A stretch of 64,000 nt of DNA, taken from contig NZ_SRJD01000013.1 of the NCBI RefSeq assembly GCF_004684935.1, forward strand, positions 1 to 64,000, read 5' to 3'. The stretch's first letter is position 1; every line of letters starts with the position of its first letter. Origin of the DNA: Sporolactobacillus shoreae. GTDB lineage: Bacteria; Bacillota; Bacilli; Bacillales; Sporolactobacillaceae. A model generated the notes under the pieces. The model was not told the DNA's origin, did no database searches, and worked only from the letters and a program-made list of their open reading frames with translations. Below are positions 51,653 through 59,752 of the stretch, piece after piece. The position numbers were made by a program, and so were the translations under genes.

Positions 51653-52700
51653 TCATCAGATTGTCGTTCCCACGCTCTTGGATGTGAGAAAAGGAAATTT
51701 AGCGGAAATCGGCCGGTTACTCAGCCGTCATGAATTCAAAAAAGTAGTAATCTTTTTCGGGCAGGGACTGACGGAATTGCTTGGAGACAGGATTTTTCAG
51801 TCGCTTAAGGAAAATGAGATTAACGTGCTGGAAACAAGGGAAGTCAGTGATATTGATATTGACGAGGTCGTCGATCACGCTTTTCAACTGCCGTTTCAGA
51901 CGGAAGCAGTAATCGGCATCGGCGGTGGCAAGGCGCTGGACGCGGCGAAATATACTGCGCTACTGCGGAAATGGCCGTTCATCAGCGTGCCGACTTCGAT
52001 GTCAAATGACGGTTTTTCGAGTTCAAATACCTCGCTGACCATTCATGGCCGCAGGATCTCCGTTCACGCCAAGATGCCTTATGGAATTATCATTGATATT
52101 GATGTCATCAAAGGCGCCCCGGATTGTTTCATTTATTCCGGAGTCGGCGACCTGGTTTCCAAAATTACCGCTGCCGAGGACTGGATCTTTGAAGAAAAAA
52201 ATGGGAAAACGAGGGTGGATGACTGCGCGCTGATGCTTTCAAAGAAAGCGGTGAACAGCTTCGTCCGTACCGATTTTGGCACGATCAAGGATGATCTTTT
52301 CCTGAAAGAACTGGCGGATTCACTGACAATGGCAGGAATATCAATGGAAATCGCCGGGAGCAGCGCACCGACAAGCGGCAGCGAGCATCTGATCTCGCAC
52401 GCACTTGACACGTACTCCAGCCATCCGCAGTTGCACGGGCTTCAGGTCGGAGTCGCTTCCTACCTGATGAGCAAAGTGCAGAATCATCGCTTTGAACGGA
52501 TCACGAAAGTGCTGAAAAGCACCGGATTCTTTGATTTCGCCAAAAAGGCCGGAATGACAATGGATGACTTCGATACGGCCATTGACAGAGCTCCGGACAT
52601 GAAACCGATGCGCTATACCTACCTTCATGTTCCTGAATATCGGGATCAGGCTCACAAAATTCTTCATGACGATCCGATTCTGCGGGATGTATTGAAATAA
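51639..52700 (+). CDS. araM: sn-glycerol-1-phosphate dehydrogenase (EgsA/AraM)
   Basis: 353 residues, iron-alcohol-dehydrogenase superfamily. GGGKALDAAKYTA is the nucleotide-binding loop; metal ligands are expected in the SGVGDLVSKITA, SEHLISHALD and HGLQVGVASY segments. Makes sn-glycerol-1-phosphate from DHAP, the archaeal-type stereoisomer, used in Firmicutes by PcrB to make heptaprenylglyceryl phosphate. No pcrB is nearby; the partner is the HAD phosphatase. GAGGAGG lies 9 bases upstream of the ATG, inside the preceding gene. Confidence 0.9.
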   Translation: MAADNHQIVVPTLLDVRKGNLAEIGRLLSRHEFKKVVIFFGQGLTELLGDRIFQSLKENEINVLETREVSDIDIDEVVDHAFQLPFQTEAVIGIGGGKALDAAKYTALLRKWPFISVPTSMSNDGFSSSNTSLTIHGRRISVHAKMPYGIIIDIDVIKGAPDCFIYSGVGDLVSKITAAEDWIFEEKNGKTRVDDCALMLSKKAVNSFVRTDFGTIKDDLFLKELADSLTMAGISMEIAGSSAPTSGSEHLISHALDTYSSHPQLHGLQVGVASYLMSKVQNHRFERITKVLKSTGFFDFAKKAGMTMDDFDTAIDRAPDMKPMRYTYLHVPEYRDQAHKILHDDPILRDVLK

Positions 52701-52710
52701 GATCAAAAAA

Positions 52711-52739
52711 AGGCTGCCATCTTCTTTGGCAGCCTTTTT
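52711..52739 (+). terminator. terminator after araM
   Basis: Stem AGGCTGCCA / TGGCAGCCT with a short loop and TTTTT. On the other strand it can also serve the convergent permease gene. Confidence 0.85.
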
Positions 52740-52749
52740 CGAAATTCAT

Positions 52750-54129
52750 TCAGTTAATATCTGTACCGGTTTCTTTCTCACCCACCGGTTCACGCCTGAT
52801 AAAGAAGGAAACGGTAATCAACGCCGCCATGATGAAGAAACACGTGATTGATCCGACCGCGTTTGCTTTGTTCAGAACAAAGGAAATAAATATAGCGGAG
52901 AGCGCTACAATCCCGGCAGTCGTCATGTACGGGAAGCCGATGACTCTGAAAAACGGCAGCTGGCCATAGGATGGACGGAGTTTCAATTCTGCGGCACAGA
53001 TCGCAATCCAGACAATGCAGATGGTGAATCCAGGAATACTCATTAACTCGGTAATGATCTGGTCCTTGACGAGAAAGGCCAGAAATACCCCAATGGCAAG
53101 AAAGCTTCCAGTGAGCGCTAGTCCGCCGACCGGAACACCATGACGGGAGAGCCTGCGTGTAAATCCGGGTGCTTCGCCGCGCTGGGCCATAGAGTAAAGT
53201 GTTCGCGTTGTCGCATAAATTCCGGAATTCGCCGCTGAAAGGACGGCTGTGAGCAGTACAAAATTCATTAACTGCGGTGCACCGGGCATTCCGATTGATT
53301 CAAATACTTGGACAAAAGGGCTGCTTTGAGTGGTTGAAACGCTGTTCCATGGCATCAGTCCGCAGATAATGATGATCGGCAGAATGTAAAAAAGGATCAC
53401 ACGGAAGACGACATTTTTAATGACTTTAGGCAGTGTTCTTTCTACATCCTTGGTTTCGGTGACTGTAAGCCCGATCAGTTCAGAACCGCCATAGGAAAAA
53501 ATCACCACGAGAAAGGCCTGGACAATGCCTGAGATGCCATGTGGGAAAAAGCCGCCGAACCCGAAAAGATTTTTAATAGGTTGGGCATGGCTTGGAATGA
53601 TTCCAAATAAAAGCAACAGGCCGACGATGATAAAGATGATGATTGCTGTGATTTTTATACTCGCAAACCAGAATTCAAATTCTCCGTAGTATTTGACCTG
53701 AAAAAGGTTGATACCGATAATGAACAGACCGCAAAGTGCGGATAGGAGCCAGAGCGGAGCGTGAGGAAACCAATATTCCAGAAAACTCCCCGCCGCGAGA
53801 ATCTCGACCACGGTGACAATCATCCAGTTGATCCAGTAGAGCCAGCCGGCAATAATGGATGCCCTGAATCCGAAAGCCTTGTGGATGAGATGCTGGATAT
53901 TCAGTCCCGGGTAAGCGATGGCCAGCTCGGCCAAAGCCGCCATGACAATGAACAGGATCAGGCCGCAGAGCAGGTAAGCGATAATCACACTCGGCCCGGC
54001 AATATTTAGCGTATCTCCGCTTCCTTTGAAAATTCCGGTGCCAATCATACCGGCCATTGCCATCAACATGATATGTCGCGGCTGCAGCCCGCGCTGTAAT
54101 TTCTTTCTTTCTTCTGTTACGTGAACCAT
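52750..54129 (-). CDS. amino acid permease (APC superfamily)
   Basis: About 459 residues. The ATG at 54129 is preferred, as GAGAGAGGAAA lies the right distance upstream; the one at 54135 is too close. Twelve helices; helix 1 has GMIGTGIFKGSGDTL and helix 6 the SYGGSELIGLTVTE motif of amino-acid antiporter-like transporters (GABA/aromatic/proline type). Proton-driven uptake of an undetermined amino acid. Convergent with araM and sharing its terminator region. Confidence 0.85.
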   Translation of the reverse strand: MVHVTEERKKLQRGLQPRHIMLMAMAGMIGTGIFKGSGDTLNIAGPSVIIAYLLCGLILFIVMAALAELAIAYPGLNIQHLIHKAFGFRASIIAGWLYWINWMIVTVVEILAAGSFLEYWFPHAPLWLLSALCGLFIIGINLFQVKYYGEFEFWFASIKITAIIIFIIVGLLLLFGIIPSHAQPIKNLFGFGGFFPHGISGIVQAFLVVIFSYGGSELIGLTVTETKDVERTLPKVIKNVVFRVILFYILPIIIICGLMPWNSVSTTQSSPFVQVFESIGMPGAPQLMNFVLLTAVLSAANSGIYATTRTLYSMAQRGEAPGFTRRLSRHGVPVGGLALTGSFLAIGVFLAFLVKDQIITELMSIPGFTICIVWIAICAAELKLRPSYGQLPFFRVIGFPYMTTAGIVALSAIFISFVLNKANAVGSITCFFIMAALITVSFFIRREPVGEKETGTDIN

Positions 54130-54287
54130 CAGCATTTCCTCTCTCTCTAATTTTTAGGATTGCGCTTTAAAGCGATAAAATGGAAACAGTATCAACTAGT
54201 ATAAATTTATTTTGTCCGATGTCAACAGAGAAAAAGAACCTTTGGGAAAGCAAGGTTTCAAGGGCATATTTCTGAATAATGAGACCT

Positions 54288-54316
54288 TTGTCAAACCCCA
54301 GAAAACAAGGTATAAT
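54288..54316 (+). promoter_or_regulatory. promoter of the leader-peptide/MFS unit
   Basis: TTGTCA (54288-54293), 17 bp, TATAAT (54311-54316): a near-consensus promoter ~265 bases before the MFS start, leaving a long leader. Confidence 0.8.
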
Positions 54317-54364
54317 CACAGATGGAAATAAGTTGGAATAGAAAAGCAAAGAGGGATAAGCGTC

Positions 54365-54469
54365 ATGGTTACGTATGCAAATTATGGATCCGAGAAAAAC
54401 AGCAGAATAAAGAACCGTTCTTCGATTTTTATTTCGGCTGTTTCTCAGCCTGATCGTTGCAAAGCGTGA
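54365..54469 (+). CDS. 34-residue leader peptide (uORF) before the MFS gene
   Basis: GAGGG (54351-54355) lies 9 bases before the ATG at 54365; the frame ends at 54469. The peptide begins MVTYANYGSEKNSR. The coding region contains a long imperfect hairpin (GAGAAAAACAGC ... GCTGTTTCTC, about 54391-54449), and a strong terminator follows (54499-54539), just before the MFS ribosome binding site. This resembles ribosome-controlled attenuators of drug-resistance genes. Expression of the peptide is inferred. Confidence 0.55.
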   Translation: MVTYANYGSEKNSRIKNRSSIFISAVSQPDRCKA

Positions 54470-54498
54470 CAATGCCGGGTTTATAGACTGTTTCAAAG

Positions 54499-54539
54499 GG
54501 TCTGTGCTAAGCATGGTTTGCTTGGCACAGGCCTTTTTT
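54499..54539 (+). terminator. terminator/attenuator in the MFS leader
   Basis: Long stem GGTCTGTGC ... GGCACAGGCC, including flanking GCA/TGC pairs, followed by TTTTTT. It ends 43 bases before the MFS start and must be bypassed for expression from the upstream promoter. Confidence 0.8.
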
Positions 54540-54581
54540 GCGTCTGCGTTCCAATTTTTGGGAGAAAGAAGGTTTTTCGTG

Positions 54582-55865
54582 ATGAAATGGCGTGATTGGG
54601 ACATTAATCTAAAAGTCCGTTTAATCGGGGAGGGCGTTTTTAATCTGCTGTTCTGGATGTTCTTCCCGTTTATGGCAATCTATTTCTCCGATCATTTCGG
54701 ACAGGAGTCGGCGGGACTGCTGCTTATTCTGTCACAACTATTCGGCACGGTGATCGGCCTCTTCGGGGGCTACTGCGCTGACCATTTCGGCCGTAAGCGG
54801 ATGATGGTCTTCTCTGGTGCCGGCCAGGCCGTATGTTTTATCTTTTTCACAGTGGCCAACTCACCCTGGTTTGTATCCCCGTGGCTGACGTTTATCAGCT
54901 TTTCACTGCTCGGTTTGTTCGGCCAGCTGTACTGGCCGGCCAGCAGCGCGATGATCGCCGATGTTGTCCCTGAAAAACATCGGGCCGGGGTTTTCGCCAT
55001 CTTTTATACATCGATTAACGTGACCGTTGTCATCGGTCCGCTTCTGGGCGGGATCTTCTTCTTTAATTATCGTTTTCTCTTCCTGACAGTCTGCACGGTA
55101 GCATCTTTTATTCTGCTCTGGGTGCTGCAGCGGTGGATCCATGAAACAGTTCCCGTTTCGGCGGACCGGAATTCGAAACCGGATTCAGCCGGAAACTGGA
55201 GGGCCTATCTGAAACAGCAGCTAGGGGATTATGGTGTTATTTTCAGAGATCGTATTTTTCTGCTGTATATTCTTGCCGGTGTCCTGGTTGCGCAGACATT
55301 CATGCAGCTTGATCTGCTGATCGCGGTTTATACGACGAATCAGGTGCCGCATCAGCTGCTGACATTTTTCCGGGACTTCACGGTCAGCCTGGACGGAAAA
55401 AACCTGTTCAGCGTGATGGTGTCATTGAACGGACTCTGTGTCGCGCTCTTTACCGTCATCGTGACCAAGTGGATGACGAAGTTCAGAGAAGGCAACGTCT
55501 TTATGGGATCGGCACTTTGCTACGGGGCGGCGATGATCCTGATGGGATCAACCGTCAATATCTGGTTCCTGCTCTTTGGTATTGTGATGTTCTCATGGGC
55601 GGAGCTGATGACTGTCGGGGTGCAGGACAGTTTTGTCGCTAAACTGGCGCCTGAGGATCTGCGCGGGCAGTACTTCGCGGCCTCCGGACTGCGCTTCTCA
55701 CTCGGCCGGACGATCGCCCCGATTGCTATCCCAATGACGGTATGGCTTGGCTATTCTTGGACATTCACGATACTCGGTCTCGTCGCTATTATGGGCATGG
55801 GCCTTTACGGTCTACTTTTTTCAATATTTTACCGGAGACAGAGCTTTGTCGCGCTAAAAAGTTAA
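54582..55865 (+). CDS. MFS transporter (DHA1-like)
   Basis: About 427 residues. AGAAAGAAGG ends 9 bases before the ATG at 54582; earlier codons lie in the terminator. Twelve helices; motif A in GGYCADHFGRKRMMV, with the second-half loop less conserved. Similar to the YttB/MdtG-like exporters. Substrate unknown. The leader with peptide and terminator suggests drug-responsive expression. A hairpin terminator follows (55880-55917). Confidence 0.85.
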   Translation: MKWRDWDINLKVRLIGEGVFNLLFWMFFPFMAIYFSDHFGQESAGLLLILSQLFGTVIGLFGGYCADHFGRKRMMVFSGAGQAVCFIFFTVANSPWFVSPWLTFISFSLLGLFGQLYWPASSAMIADVVPEKHRAGVFAIFYTSINVTVVIGPLLGGIFFFNYRFLFLTVCTVASFILLWVLQRWIHETVPVSADRNSKPDSAGNWRAYLKQQLGDYGVIFRDRIFLLYILAGVLVAQTFMQLDLLIAVYTTNQVPHQLLTFFRDFTVSLDGKNLFSVMVSLNGLCVALFTVIVTKWMTKFREGNVFMGSALCYGAAMILMGSTVNIWFLLFGIVMFSWAELMTVGVQDSFVAKLAPEDLRGQYFAASGLRFSLGRTIAPIAIPMTVWLGYSWTFTILGLVAIMGMGLYGLLFSIFYRRQSFVALKS

Positions 55866-55879
55866 TTTATTTCAATAGG

Positions 55880-55917
55880 AGATGTGCCGCAGACAAAAAC
55901 GCGGTGCATCTTCTTTC
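55880..55917 (+). terminator. terminator after MFS gene
   Basis: Stem AGATGTGCCGC / GCGGTGCATCT (two G-U pairs) followed by TCTTTC. Confidence 0.6.
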
Positions 55918-56016
55918 TACAGTCAAAATGACAGATAATTAAAATAAATGGGCGGCTGATTGACCATCAATTTTCATAAAAAAGTCTCACAATTTGATTC
56001 GCAAATGACTGGAATC

Positions 56017-56049
56017 TGGTATAATAAATTTGTCTAGAAAGCGTTTACA
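56017..56049 (+). promoter_or_regulatory. fructokinase promoter with downstream cre site
   Basis: Extended -10 TGGTATAAT (56017-56025). AGAAAGCGTTTACA (56036-56049) matches 13 of 14 positions of the CcpA cre consensus and covers the start region, implying carbon-catabolite repression. Confidence 0.7.
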
Positions 56050-56086
56050 CATCTATAAATAAAACTAAATATTTGGAAGTGATTGG

Positions 56087-56965
56087 ATGTATCTGGGAGG
56101 AATCGAAGCGGGAGGCACGAAATTTGTCTGCGCTGTGGGTGATGGGCAGGGGAATGTGCTGGCCAAAGAAAGAATCGCAACCACGGATACGGAAACGACT
56201 CTGCGCGGAGTGATCAGCTTTTTTAAAAACTTTGAAATTGATGGACTGGGTATCGGCTCATTCGGGCCCGTCGATCTGAATCAGGAAAGCCCGACATACG
56301 GATATATCACCTCGACGCCGAAATCAGGATGGGCGAACTATCCCTTTGTAAAAACCATGGAGGATGAGCTGCACGTGCCGGTCGGCCTGACAACGGATGT
56401 GAACGCGGCCGCACTCGGCGAATTATACAATGGGGCGGCAAAAGGGCTTGACGGATGCCTATATATTACAGTGGGGACAGGTGTCGGTGCCGGACTGGTT
56501 TCACAGAAGCGCCTGCTGCAAGGGCTGCTGCATCCGGAAATGGGGCATATTTTGCTGCGCCGCCATCCGGATGATGATTTTGAAGGCATTTGTCCTTATC
56601 ATCAAGACTGTCTGGAAGGGCTGGCATCCGGTCCGGCGCTTGAAGCCCGCTGGGGCAGAGCAGCCGCTGATCTGCCGAAGGATCACAAAGCCTGGAAAAT
56701 CGAGGCGGAGTATCTTGCCCAGGCGCTCATGCAGTATGTTCTGATCGTTTCTCCGCAGAGAATCATTATGGGTGGCGGCGTAATGAAACAGACCCAGCTC
56801 TTTCCACCAATCAGGAAAAGACTTCAGGAACTTCTCGCGGGTTACATTGATCTGTCGGAGGTTAAGGAAAAAATTGATGGCTATATCGTCTCACCTCTTC
56901 TCGGCGATAACGCGGGAATCACCGGGGCTTTGATCCTCGCCAAACGGGTCGCCGAAGGCCATTGA
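56087..56965 (+). CDS. scrK: ROK-family fructokinase
   Basis: 292 residues. ATP-binding GGIEAGGTKFVCAVG at the N-terminus, DVNAAALGE (catalytic Asp), TVGTGVGAGLV and the ROK zinc signature HPEMGHILLRRHPDD then C-P-Y-H-x-x-C. Length and motifs fit ScrK/YdhR fructokinases, which phosphorylate fructose (or mannose) to the 6-phosphate. manA follows 137 bases downstream under its own promoter; together they link fructose-6-phosphate and mannose-6-phosphate. GGAAGTGA precedes the ATG. Confidence 0.9.
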   Translation: MYLGGIEAGGTKFVCAVGDGQGNVLAKERIATTDTETTLRGVISFFKNFEIDGLGIGSFGPVDLNQESPTYGYITSTPKSGWANYPFVKTMEDELHVPVGLTTDVNAAALGELYNGAAKGLDGCLYITVGTGVGAGLVSQKRLLQGLLHPEMGHILLRRHPDDDFEGICPYHQDCLEGLASGPALEARWGRAAADLPKDHKAWKIEAEYLAQALMQYVLIVSPQRIIMGGGVMKQTQLFPPIRKRLQELLAGYIDLSEVKEKIDGYIVSPLLGDNAGITGALILAKRVAEGH

Positions 56966-57056
56966 ATCCGGTCCTGATGCGGTCTGCCCGGAACTTGGGA
57001 AGAACGGTCATTTCCTGCCGCTAGGTTACCCGCCTCAAAACCAAAATGTAAAAGAA

Positions 57057-57065
57057 TGGTATAAT
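57057..57065 (+). promoter_or_regulatory. manA extended -10 promoter
   Basis: TGGTATAAT at 57057-57065, without a clear -35 box. Confidence 0.55.
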
Positions 57066-57101
57066 GGAAAAAGATAATTGTGAACGGGAGAAGAGATCGT
57101 G

Positions 57102-58058
57102 ATGGATACGACACCGATGTTTCTGCAGCCGGAGCTGCATGAAAAAATCTGGGGCGGAGCGAAACTGCGCGACGACTTCGGTTATGATATTCCGAGTGAG
57201 ACGACGGGGGAATGCTGGGGTATTTCAGCGCATCCGAACGGACCCGCTTTAATAAAAAACGGAGCGCTCGCCGGAAGGACACTGGCTGAAGCATGGGCGG
57301 AGCACCGCGAACTATTTGATAACTATAAAGGCGACGATTTCCCTTTGCTGACAAAGATCCTCGATGCGCGAACCGATCTGTCGGTTCAGGTGCACCCGGA
57401 CGACGCTTACGCTCAGGCGAATGAGCATGTACCCTTTGGAAAAACGGAGTGCTGGTACATTATTGACTGCGATGAGGGGGCGGAGATTGTCTACGGACAT
57501 ACCGCTCCGACCCGTGAAGCTTTCCGGCAGGCCGTCGGGGAGAAAAAATGGGACAGTCTGCTGCGCCGGGTCAAGGTGAAATCGGGGGACTTTTTTTATG
57601 TTCCAAGCGGCACGATCCACGCCATCTGCGGCGGCTGTCTGATCCTTGAGACGCAGCAAAGTTCCGACACGACCTACCGTGTCTACGACTACGATCGTCC
57701 GGGAACCGATGGGAAACCGCGCCCGCTCCACATCAGGCAGTCGATTGAATGCGCCAACTGCCCACATATCGATCCCGAACTGACCTATCGTGTCCGCCAG
57801 GAAGAACAGGCAAAATTTACCGAGCTGCTTCGGGAGAGTCTCTTCACTGTTTCCCATTGGGAAATCCGCGGTCATGCTGATCCAATAAAGAAAAACTGGC
57901 CGTTCCTTCTGATGAGTGTGCTGGATGGTGAAGGTTCACTGATGATCGGCGGTCAGCCTTATGCTTTGAAAAAAGGAGATCATCTGGTGGTGCCTTCCAC
58001 AGTCAGTGAATTGGCTCTGGACGGCAAACTGGATCTGATTGTCTCGAATCCGGTCTGA
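57102..58058 (+). CDS. manA: mannose-6-phosphate isomerase, class I
   Basis: 318 residues from the ATG at 57102 (GGGAGAAGAG upstream; the GTG at 57099 overlaps). Cupin isomerase with zinc ligands in VQVHPDDAYA and KTECWYI, and GTIHAICGG. Interconverts mannose-6-phosphate and fructose-6-phosphate; works with fructokinase upstream and manC at 32129. Typical Bacillus-type length. Confidence 0.92.
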   Translation: MDTTPMFLQPELHEKIWGGAKLRDDFGYDIPSETTGECWGISAHPNGPALIKNGALAGRTLAEAWAEHRELFDNYKGDDFPLLTKILDARTDLSVQVHPDDAYAQANEHVPFGKTECWYIIDCDEGAEIVYGHTAPTREAFRQAVGEKKWDSLLRRVKVKSGDFFYVPSGTIHAICGGCLILETQQSSDTTYRVYDYDRPGTDGKPRPLHIRQSIECANCPHIDPELTYRVRQEEQAKFTELLRESLFTVSHWEIRGHADPIKKNWPFLLMSVLDGEGSLMIGGQPYALKKGDHLVVPSTVSELALDGKLDLIVSNPV

Positions 58059-58073
58059 GATGAGTACCCGGGG

Positions 58074-58484
58074 ATGAGGCGGAAACCGATAATTACTGTG
58101 ATTGGCAGTCTGTACGGGGATCGGGCACCTGAAGGGATGGCAGGCAATCGGTCCGGAGCGCTGCAACGTCAGGTCACTCTCCATGGATATCAGGTGGCGC
58201 TGATGGATGGCGGCAATGGAGGTCTCGCAATTTGCGACTCAGCCCGGTGGGAAAAGATGATCACCCGCAGCCGCATGATGCTGATTCTTCAGGATGTGCC
58301 GCTCGGCGTGATTGACACCGTCACTGCGTTCGCTCAAAAAAGTCATGTGAGAATCCTGATTGACCCCGTGCCGATGATGGATCTAACTGAGAAAATTCGC
58401 CGAGCCGCGGAGTTGATCCCTCCCCGATCGAGCCGCTATCAGAACGGTCGGACGCGTGCGAAAAAATGGAGAAGAAGGAAGTGA
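58074..58484 (+). CDS. shortened ribokinase-like (PfkB-type) protein
   Basis: 136 residues. Starts like ribokinases (PIITVIGSLYGDRAPEG), then ...GYQVALMDGG and MMLILQDVPLGVIDTVTAFA then ILIDPVPMMDL, the order of ribokinase segments. Substrate loops of the first domain and the C-terminal half with the GAGD catalytic motif are missing; the last ~25 residues are a basic run (RTRAKKWRRRK). It has no internal stop. Probably a remnant without kinase activity; it lies 15 bases after manA and is co-transcribed. Confidence 0.5.
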   Translation: MRRKPIITVIGSLYGDRAPEGMAGNRSGALQRQVTLHGYQVALMDGGNGGLAICDSARWEKMITRSRMMLILQDVPLGVIDTVTAFAQKSHVRILIDPVPMMDLTEKIRRAAELIPPRSSRYQNGRTRAKKWRRRK

Positions 58485-58486
58485 AA

Positions 58487-58512
58487 AACCGGCCGAGTGA
58501 GGCCGGTTTTTT
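58487..58512 (+). terminator. terminator of the manA transcript
   Basis: Stem AACCGGCC / GGCCGGTT with a 6-base loop and TTTT. Confidence 0.85.
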
Positions 58513-58563
58513 AAATTCTTGATCCGAAAGGTACACGCTAAAACAGGAGAATGCTTCTACGAA

Positions 58564-58621
58564 CCGAGTTCTGATAAGTTTTACCGAGTTCCGATATATT
58601 TGTACGAGTTCTGATAAATTA
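58564..58621. repeat. three tandem GAGTTCYGATA units
   Basis: CGAGTTCTGATAAGTTTTAC, CGAGTTCCGATATATTTGTA and CGAGTTCTGATAAATTAC, with a ~20 bp period. Related pair on the other strand at 42722-42753. Lies between two convergent transcription units. Confidence 0.65.
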
Positions 58622-58657
58622 CCTGCTGCCAGGTGAAACTGGCATCGGAAAAAAGAA

Positions 58658-58694
58658 GATCCCCCGAACCGCTTATCAGCAAGTACGGGGGATC
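58658..58694 (-). terminator. terminator of the beta-hydroxyacid dehydrogenase gene
   Basis: Stem GATCCCCCG / CGGGGGATC; read on the minus strand it is followed by TTCTTTTTT. Confidence 0.85.
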
Positions 58695-58712
58695 CACACT
58701 TTTAAAAATGAA

Positions 58713-59573
58713 TCATTTCTTCAGCAATGAGTAAATCGCGGCGAAATCGTATTCGCCTTCACCCTGCTGCTTGACGAGTCCATACAGTGACTTAACCAGA
58801 TTCGAGATCGGCAGAGCGAAGTTGTGCGCATAAGCTTCCTCGGAAGCGAGTTCCATATCTTTATAGATGCTGCTGACCTTGAAATCCGCATTTTCAAAGT
58901 CGCCGTCCATGACTTTTTTCTGCTTGAAGTGAAGAATAGGTGCAGCTGTCGGGCCTGAAAGAAGGGAGGCAATCAATCCTTCTTTCTCCAGACCGAGGCT
59001 TTCACCAAATGCGACAGCCTCTGAAAAGGCGGCAACCGCCTGACCAAGCATTAGATTGTTGACGAGTTTCATAGCAGTACCGCTGCCGTTCGGCCCTTTG
59101 TGCTGAACCGCTTTGCCCATGATGTTGAGCAGCGGCCGTGCCGTTTCGACGTCCCCGGCGTCACCGCCAACAAAGAAAATCAGTTCGCCCTTCTCAGCGG
59201 GCGCCGTTGAACCTGCGACTGGCGCGTCGAGGAAATGCACGCCTTTTTCAGATGCCGCTTTGGCGAGTGCCTTAGATTGGGCGGGACTGATCGTGCTGCT
59301 GTCCACCCACAGGCTGCCCGGTTTCAGTCCGTCTAGCAGGCCATCTGCACCATATGCGACGGCATCAACAGCCTGGGGATTGGCGAGCATTGTAAAAACA
59401 ATGTCCGTCTGTTCCCCGACGTCCCTGGGCGAATCGGCCCACTTGGCGCCTTTTTCAATCAGTAGATTCGCTTTGGCTTTTGTCCGATTGTAGATGACCA
59501 GCGATTCTCCGGCATTCTGCAGGCGTCCGGCCATACGACTGCCCATGATTCCGATTCCGATAAATCCAATCAT
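58713..59573 (-). CDS. beta-hydroxyacid dehydrogenase (3-hydroxyisobutyrate/tartronate semialdehyde reductase-like)
   Basis: 286 residues. Rossmann motif MIGFIGIGIMGSRMA, substrate motif DAPVAGSTAPAEKGEL, catalytic Lys region GSGTAMKLVNNLML and KDMELA near the end. The family oxidises or reduces 2- or 3-hydroxyacids using NAD(P). No pathway genes lie adjacent, so the substrate (hydroxyisobutyrate, glycerate or succinic-semialdehyde type) cannot be told. Own terminator. Confidence 0.88.
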   Translation of the reverse strand: MIGFIGIGIMGSRMAGRLQNAGESLVIYNRTKAKANLLIEKGAKWADSPRDVGEQTDIVFTMLANPQAVDAVAYGADGLLDGLKPGSLWVDSSTISPAQSKALAKAASEKGVHFLDAPVAGSTAPAEKGELIFFVGGDAGDVETARPLLNIMGKAVQHKGPNGSGTAMKLVNNLMLGQAVAAFSEAVAFGESLGLEKEGLIASLLSGPTAAPILHFKQKKVMDGDFENADFKVSSIYKDMELASEEAYAHNFALPISNLVKSLYGLVKQQGEGEYDFAAIYSLLKK

Positions 59574-59752
59574 TGCTGTCTCCTCTTTTCACAAATTCAT
59601 TTCGTTAAAAGATATCCACCGCAAGCATAGCACAACACGGCGTCAAACCGACAAAAAGTTGCCTGCACCAGGCCATTTGGTTTGCATACAAAGCCGTAGC
59701 TGTCATGCTATAATGAGGGATGCAGAATTAAGAGTGATACGGGGGTTTAGAC

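Noticed and set aside
54167-54604. Long minus-strand open frame across the MFS leader
   Set aside because: It runs antisense to the promoter, uORF and terminator, and has no convincing start or recognisable protein.
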